A DNA stretch of 50,615 nucleotides from an uncultured Lachnospiraceae bacterium (GCA_910586645.1 CAJUIS010000018.1:1-50615); one strand, 5' to 3'; counted from the stretch's first letter, positions 18,701 to 28,400 are shown. Translations and numbers: made by a program. The notes: a model not told the origin generated them from the sequence alone.

Positions 18701-19028
18701 CATATGCGCATGCCGCCGCACCCTGTTCAGACAAGGCTTCATGTCCGTTTCCATTTGTAGATGAAGAGCTGAAATGCCATGTCTGCAGACCGTTTCCAAT
18801 TGTCAAAACGTCTCCAAATACATCTGCCTGCTCGTTCGTCGATGCATCCAGCCAGTTTTCAGGACTCATCTTAAATACACCGTTATCATCCATATACATC
18901 CACTTAGATGACTCTGTTGTTTGAAGCTGCGGTGCAGCTTTCGCTGTCAAAGCGCCACCCGGAAGCACCGAAGTTATGGCAACTGCAACAGCCAGCACTT
19001 TTGCTAAAAATGCTTTTCTTGTCTTCAT
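15762..19028 (-). CDS. Large secreted surface protein: N-terminal sandwich, FIVAR repeats, poly-Asn, LRR_5-type C-terminus
   Basis: A 1088-residue secreted protein without a visible catalytic centre. Signal peptide MKTRKAFLAKVLAVAVAITS to about residue 32 (cleavage near TAKAA). An N-terminal beta-sandwich (about 35-300) contains HWAYLGYDAPNG and GNWYIQWKL, strikingly like WLYIGYD and WYYQYKL in the GH101 protein at 19824-25313. Alanine-rich helical FIVAR-type repeats fill about 560-900, each with a Y-T/W-x-x-Y core. A run of 21 Asn codons and a Pro-rich linker lead to a Lys-rich LRR_5/BspA-like module of about 146 residues, shared with both GH101 proteins. The chosen ATG has AGGAGG 6 nt upstream; an upstream in-frame ATG overlaps that site. 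Probable role: glycan or cell-surface binding. Confidence 0.8.
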   Translation of the reverse strand: MKTRKAFLAKVLAVAVAITSVLPGGALTAKAAPQLQTTESSKWMYMDDNGVFKMSPENWLDASTNEQADVFGDVLTIGNGLQTWHFSSSSTNGNGHEALSEQGAAACAYASGMDISSRGVRRIMTFDLVPLSNADKLRFGIMLKYVDADHWAYLGYDAPNGSGAGNWYIQWKLGAEASKWSSAYVHTDKDGNEVAAGGENEAFSSIKFENNKYVRIQIVYESSTDITVTITPLASETDEDGNVTLTPNEEGAKEAALSYSDFGGLREYADEQEKEIYFGFIGGTFDGAVTDMNIVNVQNGAYAEDSDTLVEPMTAVKYNNCKWKTPKPTITNIEDIITRQAVGTVETYASIGDIEGTAPEDTTIYSKFVTGFEEGKISADLRPYHVGEGKEFYLGVMSPEAPEALEAPETPEAPETDSATAQAPKAVRVGIKNDKWVCDVDGKVTELGSEPQIKEKSDYDVHMAIDKDGKLTAKVGYFAKARDLEMSWKELIPSENAINVKGISGSVALTTKGEVLRVRNVTCDKVSYGKTPLEVKVAELEAANANNEIYTDVWAAFAEGEGALAIAKAAVEGSDDVLTPGQPEADSYNEAIAAALQGAFDEINVNENKVATGKTNLTAAIAAAQAILDSDTKEDYYTADSLAAYEAAKTAAEAVLAKIDAEDFAGITKTEVTEAINSLSEENLEENKATADDIAKLAPAIAAALEGVDLENDGDYYTAATWAEFTAAVAAAQALTEEGAEPSLKDVNDAIAALAAAKTGLSALSLGSAALATFKDEVAKVTEEFVTAEYFEENDAWTTYQAKVTAANAITADSSKKEADTVLAELQAARAALTEKAADKAAAQSRVDAVKAEVAAKKYLQDEKWTAYQNALKAAEDLIAAEGTKKYAMDQALAALDAAKGELNADPNGNNDNNNNNNNNNNNNNNNNNNNNNQPPAPAPTLKAGQTAKDKNGQYKVLDAAKKTVTLTKSLSKKSSKTIKVPAKVKVNGVSCTVTAIGKNAFKGFSKATKVTIPKNITKVDANAFAGCKKLKTIDIKNAKIKVAKNAFKGANTKATVKVPAAVKKKKASKKKFEKMMKAAGIKKVKIK
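16230..16292 (-). repeat. AAC/AAT microsatellite coding 21 consecutive Asn
   Basis: By my count, 21 Asn codons in a row made of mixed AAC and AAT triplets, forming the hinge before the C-terminal module of the surface protein. Length changes by whole triplets would keep the frame. Confidence 0.9.
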
Positions 19029-19109
19029 ACATATCCTCCTTTTCATTTTAAAGGATTCCTCTCCGCCACCCGGCAATAAGAAAGAAACCCTCAAACAGTT
19101 ACAGGAACA

Positions 19110-19126
19110 CACCAAATCATTTGGTG
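19110..19126. promoter_or_regulatory. 17-bp perfect palindrome, possible operator
   Basis: CACCAAAT-C-ATTTGGTG is a perfect dyad with a single central base. It begins about 13 nt downstream of the expected transcription start of the surface-protein gene, a common place for a repressor site. The divergent XRE gene is one candidate for the binding protein, by proximity only. Confidence 0.45.
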
Positions 19127-19145
19127 CATTCCCAGTGTGATTCTG

Positions 19146-19174
19146 ATTCTACAACCTTTTTTTCAGAAAATCAA
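19146..19174 (-). promoter_or_regulatory. Sigma-A promoter of the FIVAR/LRR surface-protein gene
   Basis: Minus strand TTGATT (19169-19174), 17 bp, TAGAAT (19146-19151). The predicted leader is about 110 nt and contains the palindrome at 19110-19126. With the divergent XRE promoter it fills the 332-bp intergenic region 19029-19360. Confidence 0.65.
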
Positions 19175-19283
19175 GTGTAAAAATGAATTTTCCAAAAATT
19201 GAAAAGTTTTCTGACAACCCATACAAAACCCTTTCCTTTTTCAGCTCTTCCTTTGTCAATCCTCCACAAAAGAGATTGCGCCT

Positions 19284-19312
19284 TTGTAGAATTCCATAAT
19301 TTTTATTAATAT
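19284..19312 (+). promoter_or_regulatory. Promoter of the XRE regulator gene
   Basis: Plus strand TTGTAG (19284-19289), 17 bp, TAATAT (19307-19312), about 48 nt before the XRE ATG. Confidence 0.5.
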
Positions 19313-19360
19313 GGAAGTGCAGTAAAAAAATTTTATTTTCAGAAAAGGAGACGATGAAAC

Positions 19361-19693
19361 ATGAACATTGGAAAACAAATCGAAAACTTACTGGAACGGG
19401 AAGGCATAACTCAAAAAGAACTGGCAAAAGCCCTGCACATACACAATTCAACGTTAAACGGCTACATCAAAAACCGAAGGCAGCCGGATTACGAAACGAT
19501 TGCCGCCCTGGCCCGCTATTTTAACACGACGTCCGATTACCTGCTGGGGCTTTCCGACGAACCGGTTCCCCTGAAATGCTGCACGCCAAAAGAACAGCTT
19601 TTTCTGCTGCAGTACAGAAGCATCCCAAATTTCCAGAGGTCTGTTTTCCATCAGATGCTGACGCTGTTTTCCGGCCGGCCAAAAGGAGACTGA
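19361..19693 (+). CDS. XRE-family helix-turn-helix regulator
   Basis: A 110-residue DNA-binding protein and the only clear plus-strand gene. Residues 1-64 form a classic Cro/C1 helix-turn-helix domain: IGKQIENLLEREGITQKELA, then NSTLNGYIKNRRQPDYETI and ALARYFNTTSDYLLGL. The last 45 residues are short and aromatic or basic with no recognisable sensor domain. AAGGAG is 10 nt before the ATG. It sits between the divergent surface-protein gene and the convergent GH101 gene, so it may control the glycan locus; this is inferred from position only. Confidence 0.9.
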   Translation: MNIGKQIENLLEREGITQKELAKALHIHNSTLNGYIKNRRQPDYETIAALARYFNTTSDYLLGLSDEPVPLKCCTPKEQLFLLQYRSIPNFQRSVFHQMLTLFSGRPKGD

Positions 19694-19740
19694 TGCGCCA
19701 GTTATGATTTGAGAATATGCTCCGGCAGGCATACAAAGCA

Positions 19741-19777
19741 AAAAGCCGGGAATCCATCTTTCGGATTCCCGGCTTTT
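19741..19777. terminator. Bidirectional intrinsic terminator
   Basis: A perfect 15-bp inverted repeat (19741-19755 with 19763-19777, loop 7 nt) with core GCCGGGAATCC and A/T runs at both ends. It lies between the convergent XRE gene (plus) and the first GH101 gene (minus), and can serve both. Confidence 0.92.
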
Positions 19778-19823
19778 CCAGCCGTTTCTGACTTTTTTAT
19801 ACGAGCTTTTCCGCTTCTTAAGA

Positions 19824-22800
19824 CTATTTTACCTTTGCGTTCTTTAAGCCCGCTTTTTTCACCATTGATTTGAATTTGTTCAGGTTCTTCTTATTCTTCT
19901 TAAGCGCTGCAGGAACTTTCACAGTCGCTTTGGAAGGCGCCCCTTTAAAGGCATTCTTTGACACAGTCACTTTTGCGTTTTTAAATTCAACCTTCTTGAG
20001 CTTTTTACATCCGGCAAACGCGCTTCCTTCAATTTTCGTCACGTTCTTTGGAATAACTACGCTCGTCGCTTTGCTGTATCCTTTGAATGCATTTTTGCCA
20101 ATAACCGTAACCGTACAGTTTACTCCGTTTATCTTCACTTTTGCAGGAATTGTAAGCTTCTTGGATGATTTCTTGGCAAGTGATTTTGTAAGAGTCACCG
20201 TCTTTTTCGCCGCATCCAGAACTTTATATTCATTCTTCTTGTCCTTATACGTCCCTCCTTTTTGAATCGGTTCCGACGGAGCCGGCTGCTGTCCTGGCTG
20301 CTCCGGCTGTCCCGGCTGATTCGGCTGTCCCGGCTGATCTGGCTGTCCCGGCTGATTCGGTTCTCCCCCGGTATTTGTAATGAGTTTCAGATTTGCTTCC
20401 GCATCTGTAAGAGCTTTTTTTAACTGAAGCAGTGTTTCCGGATCCGGAATGGCTTTTTCCGCTTCCGCTTTTAACGCGGCGAACGCAGCTTTATATGCAT
20501 TCCATCCTTCCGCTTCATACTTTCCTTCGCCTGCTGCGATTTTCTGCTCGGCCGCATTGACAGCCGGAAGAATTTCATCCGTCTTTATTTTCTCCGCATC
20601 CAGAATCAGGCTTTCCAGAGCTTCTTTCAGCTCGGCCCCAAGCCCTTCAGCCTGACGGGGATCTGCGCCCGGCTTTTTCACCTCTGCATCCGCCGCCGCA
20701 TATGCGCCTGCCAGCGCCTGCCAGCTTGCATCCGTATAATAGCCCTGTCCCGCGTCAATCTGAGCTTTTGCTTCAGCAAAATCAGCGGTTGCTTTGTCCA
20801 AATCAATTTCCAGACTTTCCCGCGCCGTTTTCAGAGCTTCCGTCAAACGAGTCAACTGAGCTTCATCCGGCGTTTCTTTCTCCGCTTCCTCTCTCGCTGC
20901 GTTGTATGCTTCCCGATACGCGTCCCAGCTTGCTTTTGTACAGTAGCCCTGTCCCGCGTCAACTTCGGTCAGCGCTTCCATAAGCGTATCCAGGTGCGAA
21001 TCTGTCACCCATGCCATGGATTCTTTCTTCACAACCAGATTGTCCAGAACGAAATCCACCTGTCCGTAATGCCCGCTGACAGACGGACGCGCGGTTGCGA
21101 TTCCAAACCAGGACTGTCCGCTTTCCGCACCCGTCATCTGGAACGTATATTTCTTACTCGTCGTCTTTTTCGCAGCCGAATCATACGGAGTCTGTTCTAT
21201 AAACGAATCTGCGTTCTGCTGCGTGTCGCCGTCTCCCGTAACCACATAGAAGGAATTTTCACATCCCGCCTGGTAATCAAAACTGATTTCATAGGTTACT
21301 CCCGGCTCAAAGCGGAGGTTCTGCGGGATTGTACGGTACATCAGCCCTTCTTCATTCAAGTATCTGTGATACTTCAAAGACCAGTCTCCGTCCAGTACAT
21401 CGTCCAGCACCATATTTCCCCATCCGGACTGCGTATAGGGCGCGTGTTTTTCTGACAAATGAACAAGATTGTCGTTTACGTCGGACATTGGCCCTACGAC
21501 AAACGGATAAATGCCGCCGACCAGGGATTCAAAGTCTTCTTTAAATACGCCGTTCACTGCCATATCCGTCAATGTCTTTTCCACGATGCGGATATCGTCA
21601 AAATAAGTGATTCCGCTTCCCGCTTCCCGTTCCAGCGTAAGCTCCGCTTCCGTATTTTCTCCCGTTTCAAAGGCAACCAGCATTACCTGCATCTTAATGC
21701 CGCTTACCGCGTTAATGTTGTGCGCATCGCTCCGCACATAGTTCCCGGCAATTGATTTTAAGGTGTACCGCGAAGTCTCCTTTCCGTCAGAAGTCACTTT
21801 AATGGACGCCTTCACATCGCTCTTATTGTCCACATAAACCTGAGCGGCATAATGTTTATTGGCTTTAAGGCCCGTAATTTTGGTTGATACCGATTGTTTC
21901 TTTGTTTCGCTTCCCATCTGGAGATATTTATTGCCGCTTGAAACACGGACAACTTTCGCTTCCGTAATATCGCCGCTCCAAACGTCCGCATTTAAGGCGT
22001 CGCCGTTTCCTGTGCCTGCGTAGCTGTTAAACCCGCTGTCTGTCACATGAGCATGATCGCTCCAGGATCCAACCGTCCTTTTGGGAACTGCAGAATCGCC
22101 TTTTACAACGACATAAGGCGTATTCGCTTTTACCCATTCTTTTGCAAAAGTAACTTTTCCGCCCGTTACGGAAACGGTTTTTTCCTCTCCGCGGCCCATA
22201 TCCGTAAGCTCATATACTTTTACGTTTGAAAGATTCGTCCATCCGTCCGGAAGCTCCCATTCCGTCGCCGCAGCGTTTGCCGCATATCCGTCATAATTGT
22301 AATAATACAGTTTTTCTTCCTGTTTCTCTTCGTCATACCAGGGAAGCAGGTATTCTACGTCGTTTAATACTGTTTTCCCGTTTAATGTAATCGTTCTCTC
22401 AACGAAATTGTAATTTGTGCCAAACTGATTTGAATTTACCGCGGGCCTTTGTTCTTCATTTCTTGTTACAACGACCGTATCGTAATTTCCGTTTTCGTCC
22501 GCGTCGCTCCGCAGCGTAATCTGTTTTTCATGGTTTCCAACCGGAGACGTCGTCATCCCATTTTCATTTTCCGGATAATTCTCCCACTTGTAAACTTTAT
22601 AATGCTGCAGAAACTTCGTCGGAAGGTTTATCGCAAATGTTCTTGTAATGTATTCATCGAAGTTATTGTTGCTGCCCCATCCTTCAAATCCGGCAAGGTC
22701 ATAACCGCCCAAAAGCGGGTTGTCCGCCGCGCCGCCATACGCCGGCCAGTTTAAGATAAAGGAATCTTTCTGGTGATTGCGGATGAACCGCATCACGTCG

Positions 22801-25313
22801 CTGTTAAATCCTTTGCCTGATGCGCCGCCATAAGAGCCTTCTGTCGCCCAGTGGTTCCATGTGGTATCGTATTCTCCGATATTTCCAAACTCTGTGGAGA
22901 ACCTCCAGCCCAGACTGTTAAACTGCTGCGCAATCTTTCTTGTCTCCCAGGAATCCCCGTGCCATACGTCCAGGTACATAAAATCAAGATCTTCCGGATT
23001 GTCCAGATTCTCCGCAACCGTCGCCGCAATCGTCTCTTCGCCGGCAATGGTTTCCCTGTACTCCGGGCCCTGTCCGGCAGCGTTCGGCCATTGATTTTTA
23101 TAGAGCTTTGTATCGTTTAATCTGTCGTACAGCTGCAAAAGACGTTTGTAGCGCAGACCGCTTCCCAGGTCATACGCGCGGTTGATGTTGTAAGACTTGT
23201 CCAGCCAGCCCCATCCAAGGCTGCCCGGCCCTATGATTAATTCGTCGCAAAAACTTCTTGATTCTGTATAAGCCTCATGCGCATTGATATGAATGCCTGT
23301 CTGCGTATTGTACTGATGCGCGATTACATTTAACTGCTTTAATTCCTCAATGCCGCCAAGACGGTCTGAAACATGGCCGTACTCAGAGTTTGCGGAATCA
23401 TGTCCCTCGCTTCCGTATCCTTTCATCATAACTGCCTGCGGCAGCCCGTCCGTCGCCAGATAGACCTTTTTGATGTTGTCCGCAACTTTCAGATACGGAT
23501 TTGTTGCCTGGCTGCTGAAATTCATGGAAATCCGGTAATTGACAAGATTCTTTGTATTCTCGCTGCCGTATGGATTGTTCATAATATCCCGGTAGGCAAT
23601 TGCACCGTCCTGCCAGTCCACAATGCCGTCGTCGTTTAAGTCTTCCGCCAGGCAGACTTTCGCGCATGGCAGTTCGCTTACCGGCATCTGGGTATATTCA
23701 TCTTTTGAAAAATCAAAACCCGATTCATTGTGATAGTCATGGAACCAGGCCGCGCTTGTCAAAGACATACTGTCCACGCCATTGTTGCATACCAGACGTT
23801 TATCGCCGTTCATTTCCGAATTGCTCCATACGCCTGCGGAAAGCCCGTCCCCGGAAAGGAAGCCGTATGCGTATCCTTTTGATGTGTCGGCAATAAATTT
23901 CTTATCAAACGTAACCTCTTCGTCGCCGCTTGTATTTACATCGCCGCTGTCGTTCGCTCCCATCAACTGTGTGCCGCTCTGATCTTCCGTAATGGTAACA
24001 AGGTTCAAATCCGGAACTTCAATTGACTGAATCTTTGCGCATCCTGCGTTTTTGGTAAGTTCTGTAACTTCCCATGTCAGGTTGCGAAGGGAATCCTCCG
24101 TATTCTCCGGAACGGATATCTTTACTTTCATCGCCAAATCAATGTTTGCCGCTTCATCTTTCAGCGTCATCGGATATTCCGCCGATGTGCCGCTGATAAC
24201 GGTCTGTCCCATTTCCGGGGTGATGTTCACATCATTGATCCGGATTTTTGTCAGAGGCGTTTCCTGTCCGTAGAAGATTTTTCTGTCTTCCCCTGTTCCG
24301 ATTTCATACTGATGCACCTGCGGAAACGTCTTGCTGACAGCCACACGGAGCGCAAAGTTTGAAATATACTGATCTTCCGTATAAGAAACTTCTTCTTTCT
24401 CCTTAAGCTCAATGTCCGCAAGCGTCTTGTCCGCATCCACTGTCACATTCTGGTCTAACGTACGCGGCTGGTACCCTTTTGCAGACGCCGATACGCTGTA
24501 TTCCCCTTCTTCCACATTTGGAATGGAGTATGTGCCGTCCGCCGCGGTCCTGCCTTTTTCTTGTCCAAGCCGCACTGTTGCGTTTTCTATGGCCGCGCCC
24601 TGCTCATTTACTACTTTTCCGTTTACTGTAAAAACCTGTGTCTGCTGCTCTGTAAGCGTCTGTCCGCTTCGTTCTGCCAGAAACTGCCATTCGTCTTTTC
24701 CTTCAGGAATCTGTTTCGTATTTACCATAACGTCCGTAAAACGAAGCCCCACGTTGGCATGTGCGCGGAAACCAAATTTTCCCTGTCCGTTTATTTTTTC
24801 CGCCAACTGCTTTAACGCGTCTTTCGCCACGTTTCCTGAAAATTCTCCCATTTTCACCGTCATAACTTCGTTGTTCAGTGAAATCTCAATATTGGTGCGT
24901 CCGGCCGTCGGTTCCGGGAAACCGGCCAGTTTCGGATATTCTTCAGCTCCGTTTAATTTATACTGATAATACCATTTGCTTGAATTATCATATCCTATAT
25001 ACAGCCAGTTATTGTCGTCCAGATACGTGTAGAAAAAACCGAAGCTGCCGTTTAAGCTGTTCTCATCCAGCGCATATGTAATGCTCAGTTTTCCTCCTAC
25101 CGGCATCGTCTCTGTCTTGTGATGCAAAAATGCCGCACCGGTTGCCGACGGGTCTGAATAGGCATGCCCGCTCCCGGCGCCCGTCATATGACACCAAACC
25201 TTGGTGTCCGCCGCTTCCGCCTGCATAATCCCAAACCCGGGCAGCGCGGATGTGACTGTCAGCGCAAAAGCCAAAAGCCAGCCCAGCAGCCTTGCATAAC
25301 TACGTTTTCCCAT
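19824..25313 (-). CDS. GH101 endo-alpha-N-acetylgalactosaminidase with FIVAR repeats and LRR_5-type tail
   Basis: GH101 enzymes release the core-1 disaccharide Gal-GalNAc from Ser/Thr of mucin-type glycoproteins. This 1829-residue protein has a signal peptide (1 to about 35), an N-terminal sandwich (about 36-200, with NWLYIGYD), a carboxypeptidase-regulatory-like fold (about 226-303) and then the GH101 core. Landmarks are KGYGSEGHDSAN (631-642), the WGW motif (about 701-703), the nucleophile candidate Asp782 in MYLDVWHGDSW and acid/base candidate Glu808 in STEFGNIGEYD. A galactose-binding-like domain, three FIVAR repeats, a PGQPxQ linker and the shared C-terminal module follow. Phe replaces the usual Trp after Glu808. 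AGGAGGT is 7 nt before the ATG. Probably surface-held by non-covalent means, as no LPXTG is present. Confidence 0.9.
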   Translation of the reverse strand: MGKRSYARLLGWLLAFALTVTSALPGFGIMQAEAADTKVWCHMTGAGSGHAYSDPSATGAAFLHHKTETMPVGGKLSITYALDENSLNGSFGFFYTYLDDNNWLYIGYDNSSKWYYQYKLNGAEEYPKLAGFPEPTAGRTNIEISLNNEVMTVKMGEFSGNVAKDALKQLAEKINGQGKFGFRAHANVGLRFTDVMVNTKQIPEGKDEWQFLAERSGQTLTEQQTQVFTVNGKVVNEQGAAIENATVRLGQEKGRTAADGTYSIPNVEEGEYSVSASAKGYQPRTLDQNVTVDADKTLADIELKEKEEVSYTEDQYISNFALRVAVSKTFPQVHQYEIGTGEDRKIFYGQETPLTKIRINDVNITPEMGQTVISGTSAEYPMTLKDEAANIDLAMKVKISVPENTEDSLRNLTWEVTELTKNAGCAKIQSIEVPDLNLVTITEDQSGTQLMGANDSGDVNTSGDEEVTFDKKFIADTSKGYAYGFLSGDGLSAGVWSNSEMNGDKRLVCNNGVDSMSLTSAAWFHDYHNESGFDFSKDEYTQMPVSELPCAKVCLAEDLNDDGIVDWQDGAIAYRDIMNNPYGSENTKNLVNYRISMNFSSQATNPYLKVADNIKKVYLATDGLPQAVMMKGYGSEGHDSANSEYGHVSDRLGGIEELKQLNVIAHQYNTQTGIHINAHEAYTESRSFCDELIIGPGSLGWGWLDKSYNINRAYDLGSGLRYKRLLQLYDRLNDTKLYKNQWPNAAGQGPEYRETIAGEETIAATVAENLDNPEDLDFMYLDVWHGDSWETRKIAQQFNSLGWRFSTEFGNIGEYDTTWNHWATEGSYGGASGKGFNSDVMRFIRNHQKDSFILNWPAYGGAADNPLLGGYDLAGFEGWGSNNNFDEYITRTFAINLPTKFLQHYKVYKWENYPENENGMTTSPVGNHEKQITLRSDADENGNYDTVVVTRNEEQRPAVNSNQFGTNYNFVERTITLNGKTVLNDVEYLLPWYDEEKQEEKLYYYNYDGYAANAAATEWELPDGWTNLSNVKVYELTDMGRGEEKTVSVTGGKVTFAKEWVKANTPYVVVKGDSAVPKRTVGSWSDHAHVTDSGFNSYAGTGNGDALNADVWSGDITEAKVVRVSSGNKYLQMGSETKKQSVSTKITGLKANKHYAAQVYVDNKSDVKASIKVTSDGKETSRYTLKSIAGNYVRSDAHNINAVSGIKMQVMLVAFETGENTEAELTLEREAGSGITYFDDIRIVEKTLTDMAVNGVFKEDFESLVGGIYPFVVGPMSDVNDNLVHLSEKHAPYTQSGWGNMVLDDVLDGDWSLKYHRYLNEEGLMYRTIPQNLRFEPGVTYEISFDYQAGCENSFYVVTGDGDTQQNADSFIEQTPYDSAAKKTTSKKYTFQMTGAESGQSWFGIATARPSVSGHYGQVDFVLDNLVVKKESMAWVTDSHLDTLMEALTEVDAGQGYCTKASWDAYREAYNAAREEAEKETPDEAQLTRLTEALKTARESLEIDLDKATADFAEAKAQIDAGQGYYTDASWQALAGAYAAADAEVKKPGADPRQAEGLGAELKEALESLILDAEKIKTDEILPAVNAAEQKIAAGEGKYEAEGWNAYKAAFAALKAEAEKAIPDPETLLQLKKALTDAEANLKLITNTGGEPNQPGQPDQPGQPNQPGQPEQPGQQPAPSEPIQKGGTYKDKKNEYKVLDAAKKTVTLTKSLAKKSSKKLTIPAKVKINGVNCTVTVIGKNAFKGYSKATSVVIPKNVTKIEGSAFAGCKKLKKVEFKNAKVTVSKNAFKGAPSKATVKVPAALKKNKKNLNKFKSMVKKAGLKNAKVK

Positions 25314-25343
25314 AAAAAATACCTCCTTTATTTTTATATATCA

Positions 25344-25372
25344 ATTTTATCAGAGACAACCAGAAAAGTAAA
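25344..25372 (-). promoter_or_regulatory. Possible promoter of the first GH101 gene
   Basis: Minus strand TTTACT (25367-25372), 17 bp, TAAAAT (25344-25349). It lies between the terminator of the upstream GH101 gene and this ATG, giving a leader of about 25 nt. The region is AT-rich, so the match may be fortuitous. Confidence 0.35.
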
Positions 25373-25380
25373 GTAAAGAA

Positions 25381-25413
25381 CGGACTGTGCGCACATCCTT
25401 TTCGCACAGTCCG
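25381..25413 (-). terminator. Intrinsic terminator after the second GH101 gene
   Basis: An 11-bp perfect inverted repeat (arms CGGACTGTGCG and CGCACAGTCCG, loop 11 nt) followed on the minus strand by the T-rich TTCTTTACTTTACTTTT. It begins 17 nt after the stop codon of the gene ending at 25430. Confidence 0.75.
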
Positions 25414-25429
25414 CTCCTGGTTTTACGGA

Positions 25430-28400
25430 TTACTTAATTTTTGCACTCTTTAATCCCGCGCTTTTCAGCATCGTCTTAAACTTGCTCAGTTTTTTCTTAT
25501 TTTTCTTAAGCGATGCAGGAATTTTAACAGTTGCTTTCGAAGGCGCGCTCTTAAAAGCGTTCTTTGCAATTTTCACTTTCGCATTCTTAAATTCAACCTT
25601 CTTAAGCTTCTTGCATCCGGAGAACGCATTCGCGTCAATCTTGGTCACATTCTTTGGAATTACAATACTCGTCACCTTGCTGTATCCTTTGAACGCATTC
25701 TTTGCAACCGCCGTAACGGTGCAGTTTATTCCGTTTACTTTCACTTTCGCAGGAATTTTAATCGTCTTTGCCGATTTCTTGGCAAGCGATTTTGTAATCG
25801 TCACCGTCTTCTTTGACGCGTCAAGCACTTTGTATTCATTATTTTTATCTTTGGCTTTCTGCCCTTTCTGAAGCGTTTTCGGTACGTCCGGCGCCGGATT
25901 CGGGTTCGGATTTGGATTCGGGTTTGGATTCGGATTCTCATCCTTCTTTTCAAACAGGGCGGCATTCGCTTTCATAAAGGCTCTCTCGTTCTCTGTATCT
26001 CTCGATACCACCGTATCAATCAAAACGTCCGCCATTGCCGCATAGCCATTATTGCCGTTTAACACTTTAATCTGAAGATAAGTTCCCTCTGTGCCTTTTG
26101 GAATCTCCATTTCCACTACGGCGTCCTGTTTATAGCCGTCTGTTCCCGCCAGATTAATCGGTTCCGAAGTGTAAGTCGGCTCCGTAATTGTATGCGTCTT
26201 TTCATCGAAAGCGTTTCCAATGATACACTGATATTTTCCAATCAGTCCGTTGGGGCCTGACCTCTGACGAAACGCAATCCGTTCAAAGGAAGTAATTGCT
26301 TCCTTTGTCTGAACCGTAAGAACCGCCGGATTATCCTCAGACACGGTAAAACCGTTATACTGTGAATGCCAGAGCGTGGAAGCCGCACGGTCTGTAACGC
26401 TGTTTGGCCCTTCCGCATCGCTGTTATAGGTATTTGCCCATGCTCCCGTAAACGTTCCTGTTGTCATTGTCTCTTTCTGGAAAGCCACCGGACAGCTCAG
26501 CGTCTGCACTCTTCCGTCTATCACGGCTGCAGACGCCGCAATCACCGCCGTGCCAAAGCCTGTAAAGTAAACTTCTCCTTTTTCGTTTACGCGTGCAACG
26601 TTTTCATCGGAAGACGTCCATGTCACTTTCGCCCCGCTGTCTTTTTCATCTGCAAACGAAACGCTCATTTTAAGCGCGTCTTTTGCCGTATCTACCGACG
26701 TACTTTCCGGCGTGTGCAGGAATGCCCCGCCCTTTTCGATCTTTATGTTATCCAGAATAAAATCTTTGTAGCCGGCAAAATTAAGCCGATTGTTTAACAG
26801 TCCGCGGCTGTCTGCCGCAACGTTCGTGGAATAGATGCCAATCCAGTTATTTCCGCTTTCTCCCGCGGTAAACGTACAGCCAAACGTCTGTGTCTGTCCC
26901 GGCGTCCCCGCCAGCTTCCAGCTTGAAACGTTCGTATCCCTGCCGTCTCCCAGACGAACCTCATACGTTCCGTCGCTGCCCATCTGGTAATCGAATGATA
27001 CATAATAGGTCTGGCCCGGAACAAAATGGAAATTCTGCGGAATCGTCCGGTAAATCACCGATTCGTTCTGCGTCAGCCCATTGATTTTCACCGACCAGTT
27101 TCCATCCAGTACGTCGTCCACCGCCTTCGTCATATAACCAGCCTGACTGAACGGCGCATGTTTTTCGGACAGATGGATCCGGTTGTCCGTCACATAGTAA
27201 GAAGCCGCCCAGTATCCGCTGTCATCCTTTGGCCCTGATACGACAAACGGCCAGATGCCCTGCACATTATTCTCAAAATCATTGTACAGCGCCGTTATAT
27301 TTCCATTTTCATCCTGTTCCCGGATAACATCCATTTTACTCGGCACTACACGGATATCGTCAAAATATGTCGCTCCTTCGCCCGCGTCGCGCTTAAGCGT
27401 CAAAGTCGCCGTCGCAGCGTCTGCCGTAAAGAACACAAACATATTCTGGAAATAGCTGACCTCATCCGACGTCGTCCCGCCGTTGCCCGTGCGGTGCTGA
27501 TCGGAAGAAACTATATTTTCCACAAAGGATTCTCCCGCATAATTCGTGCCAAGCGTCTTTCCGCCGCTTGTCACCACTGCGTATGCATTGGCTTTGCTTC
27601 TGTTGTCCACGCCCACATAAAGCGCGTATTTCTGTCCTGCCTTAAGATTTGTAATCTCCGTGCTGACGGAAACTTCACCGTCCAGCTTTAACATATTGTT
27701 TGCGGAAATATTGTCCACGATCTCCGCAGTTCCGCTGCCTGTCACAGTCCTGTGGCTGTTTACGTCCGTATCGTTAAATCCCATGTCATAGACATACTGG
27801 GAAGTCTGCCAGTCAACGGCAAGCGGCGCTTTTTCTCCTCTGTAAATAACATATGGAACCTCAGCTTCCGCCGTCAGCGTAATCTTGTTGTCCACAACGT
27901 CCACGACCTGTTTATCCGTCTTTCCTTCGTCCGTCAGTTTATATACGACTACATTGGAAAGTCCCTGCCAGTTTTTCGTCAGTTCCCATTCGGACGTCCC
28001 GCCGTTTGTGTTCCAATGATACATTTTCATATCATTTCCAGACAGCTCAGATCCGTCTGCGCCCCAGTTCCAGGGAATCAGGTATTTCTCGTCTCCGGCG
28101 TTCGATCCGTCTCCTCCGGTCGGCGCGCCTTCCGAAACCTTTACGCCGTTTACTGTAATCGTCCTGCTTCTGTAATTTGCCAGATCCGCATAATTATTAG
28201 ACTTTCTGCTTACAACGATTTCCGTGGAATCCGCCCCGTTTTTCGTATTGCGGAGCGTAACCTGCATTTCCGGCGTCCATTCTACCGCCGGCGCGCTTAT
28301 AGATTCGTTCGCCGGTACGGAAACGGGACTGCCGTCCACCCAGTCAACCACCTGATAATGCTGCAGGTATTTTGTAATCAGATTGTGGCGGAACATAATC

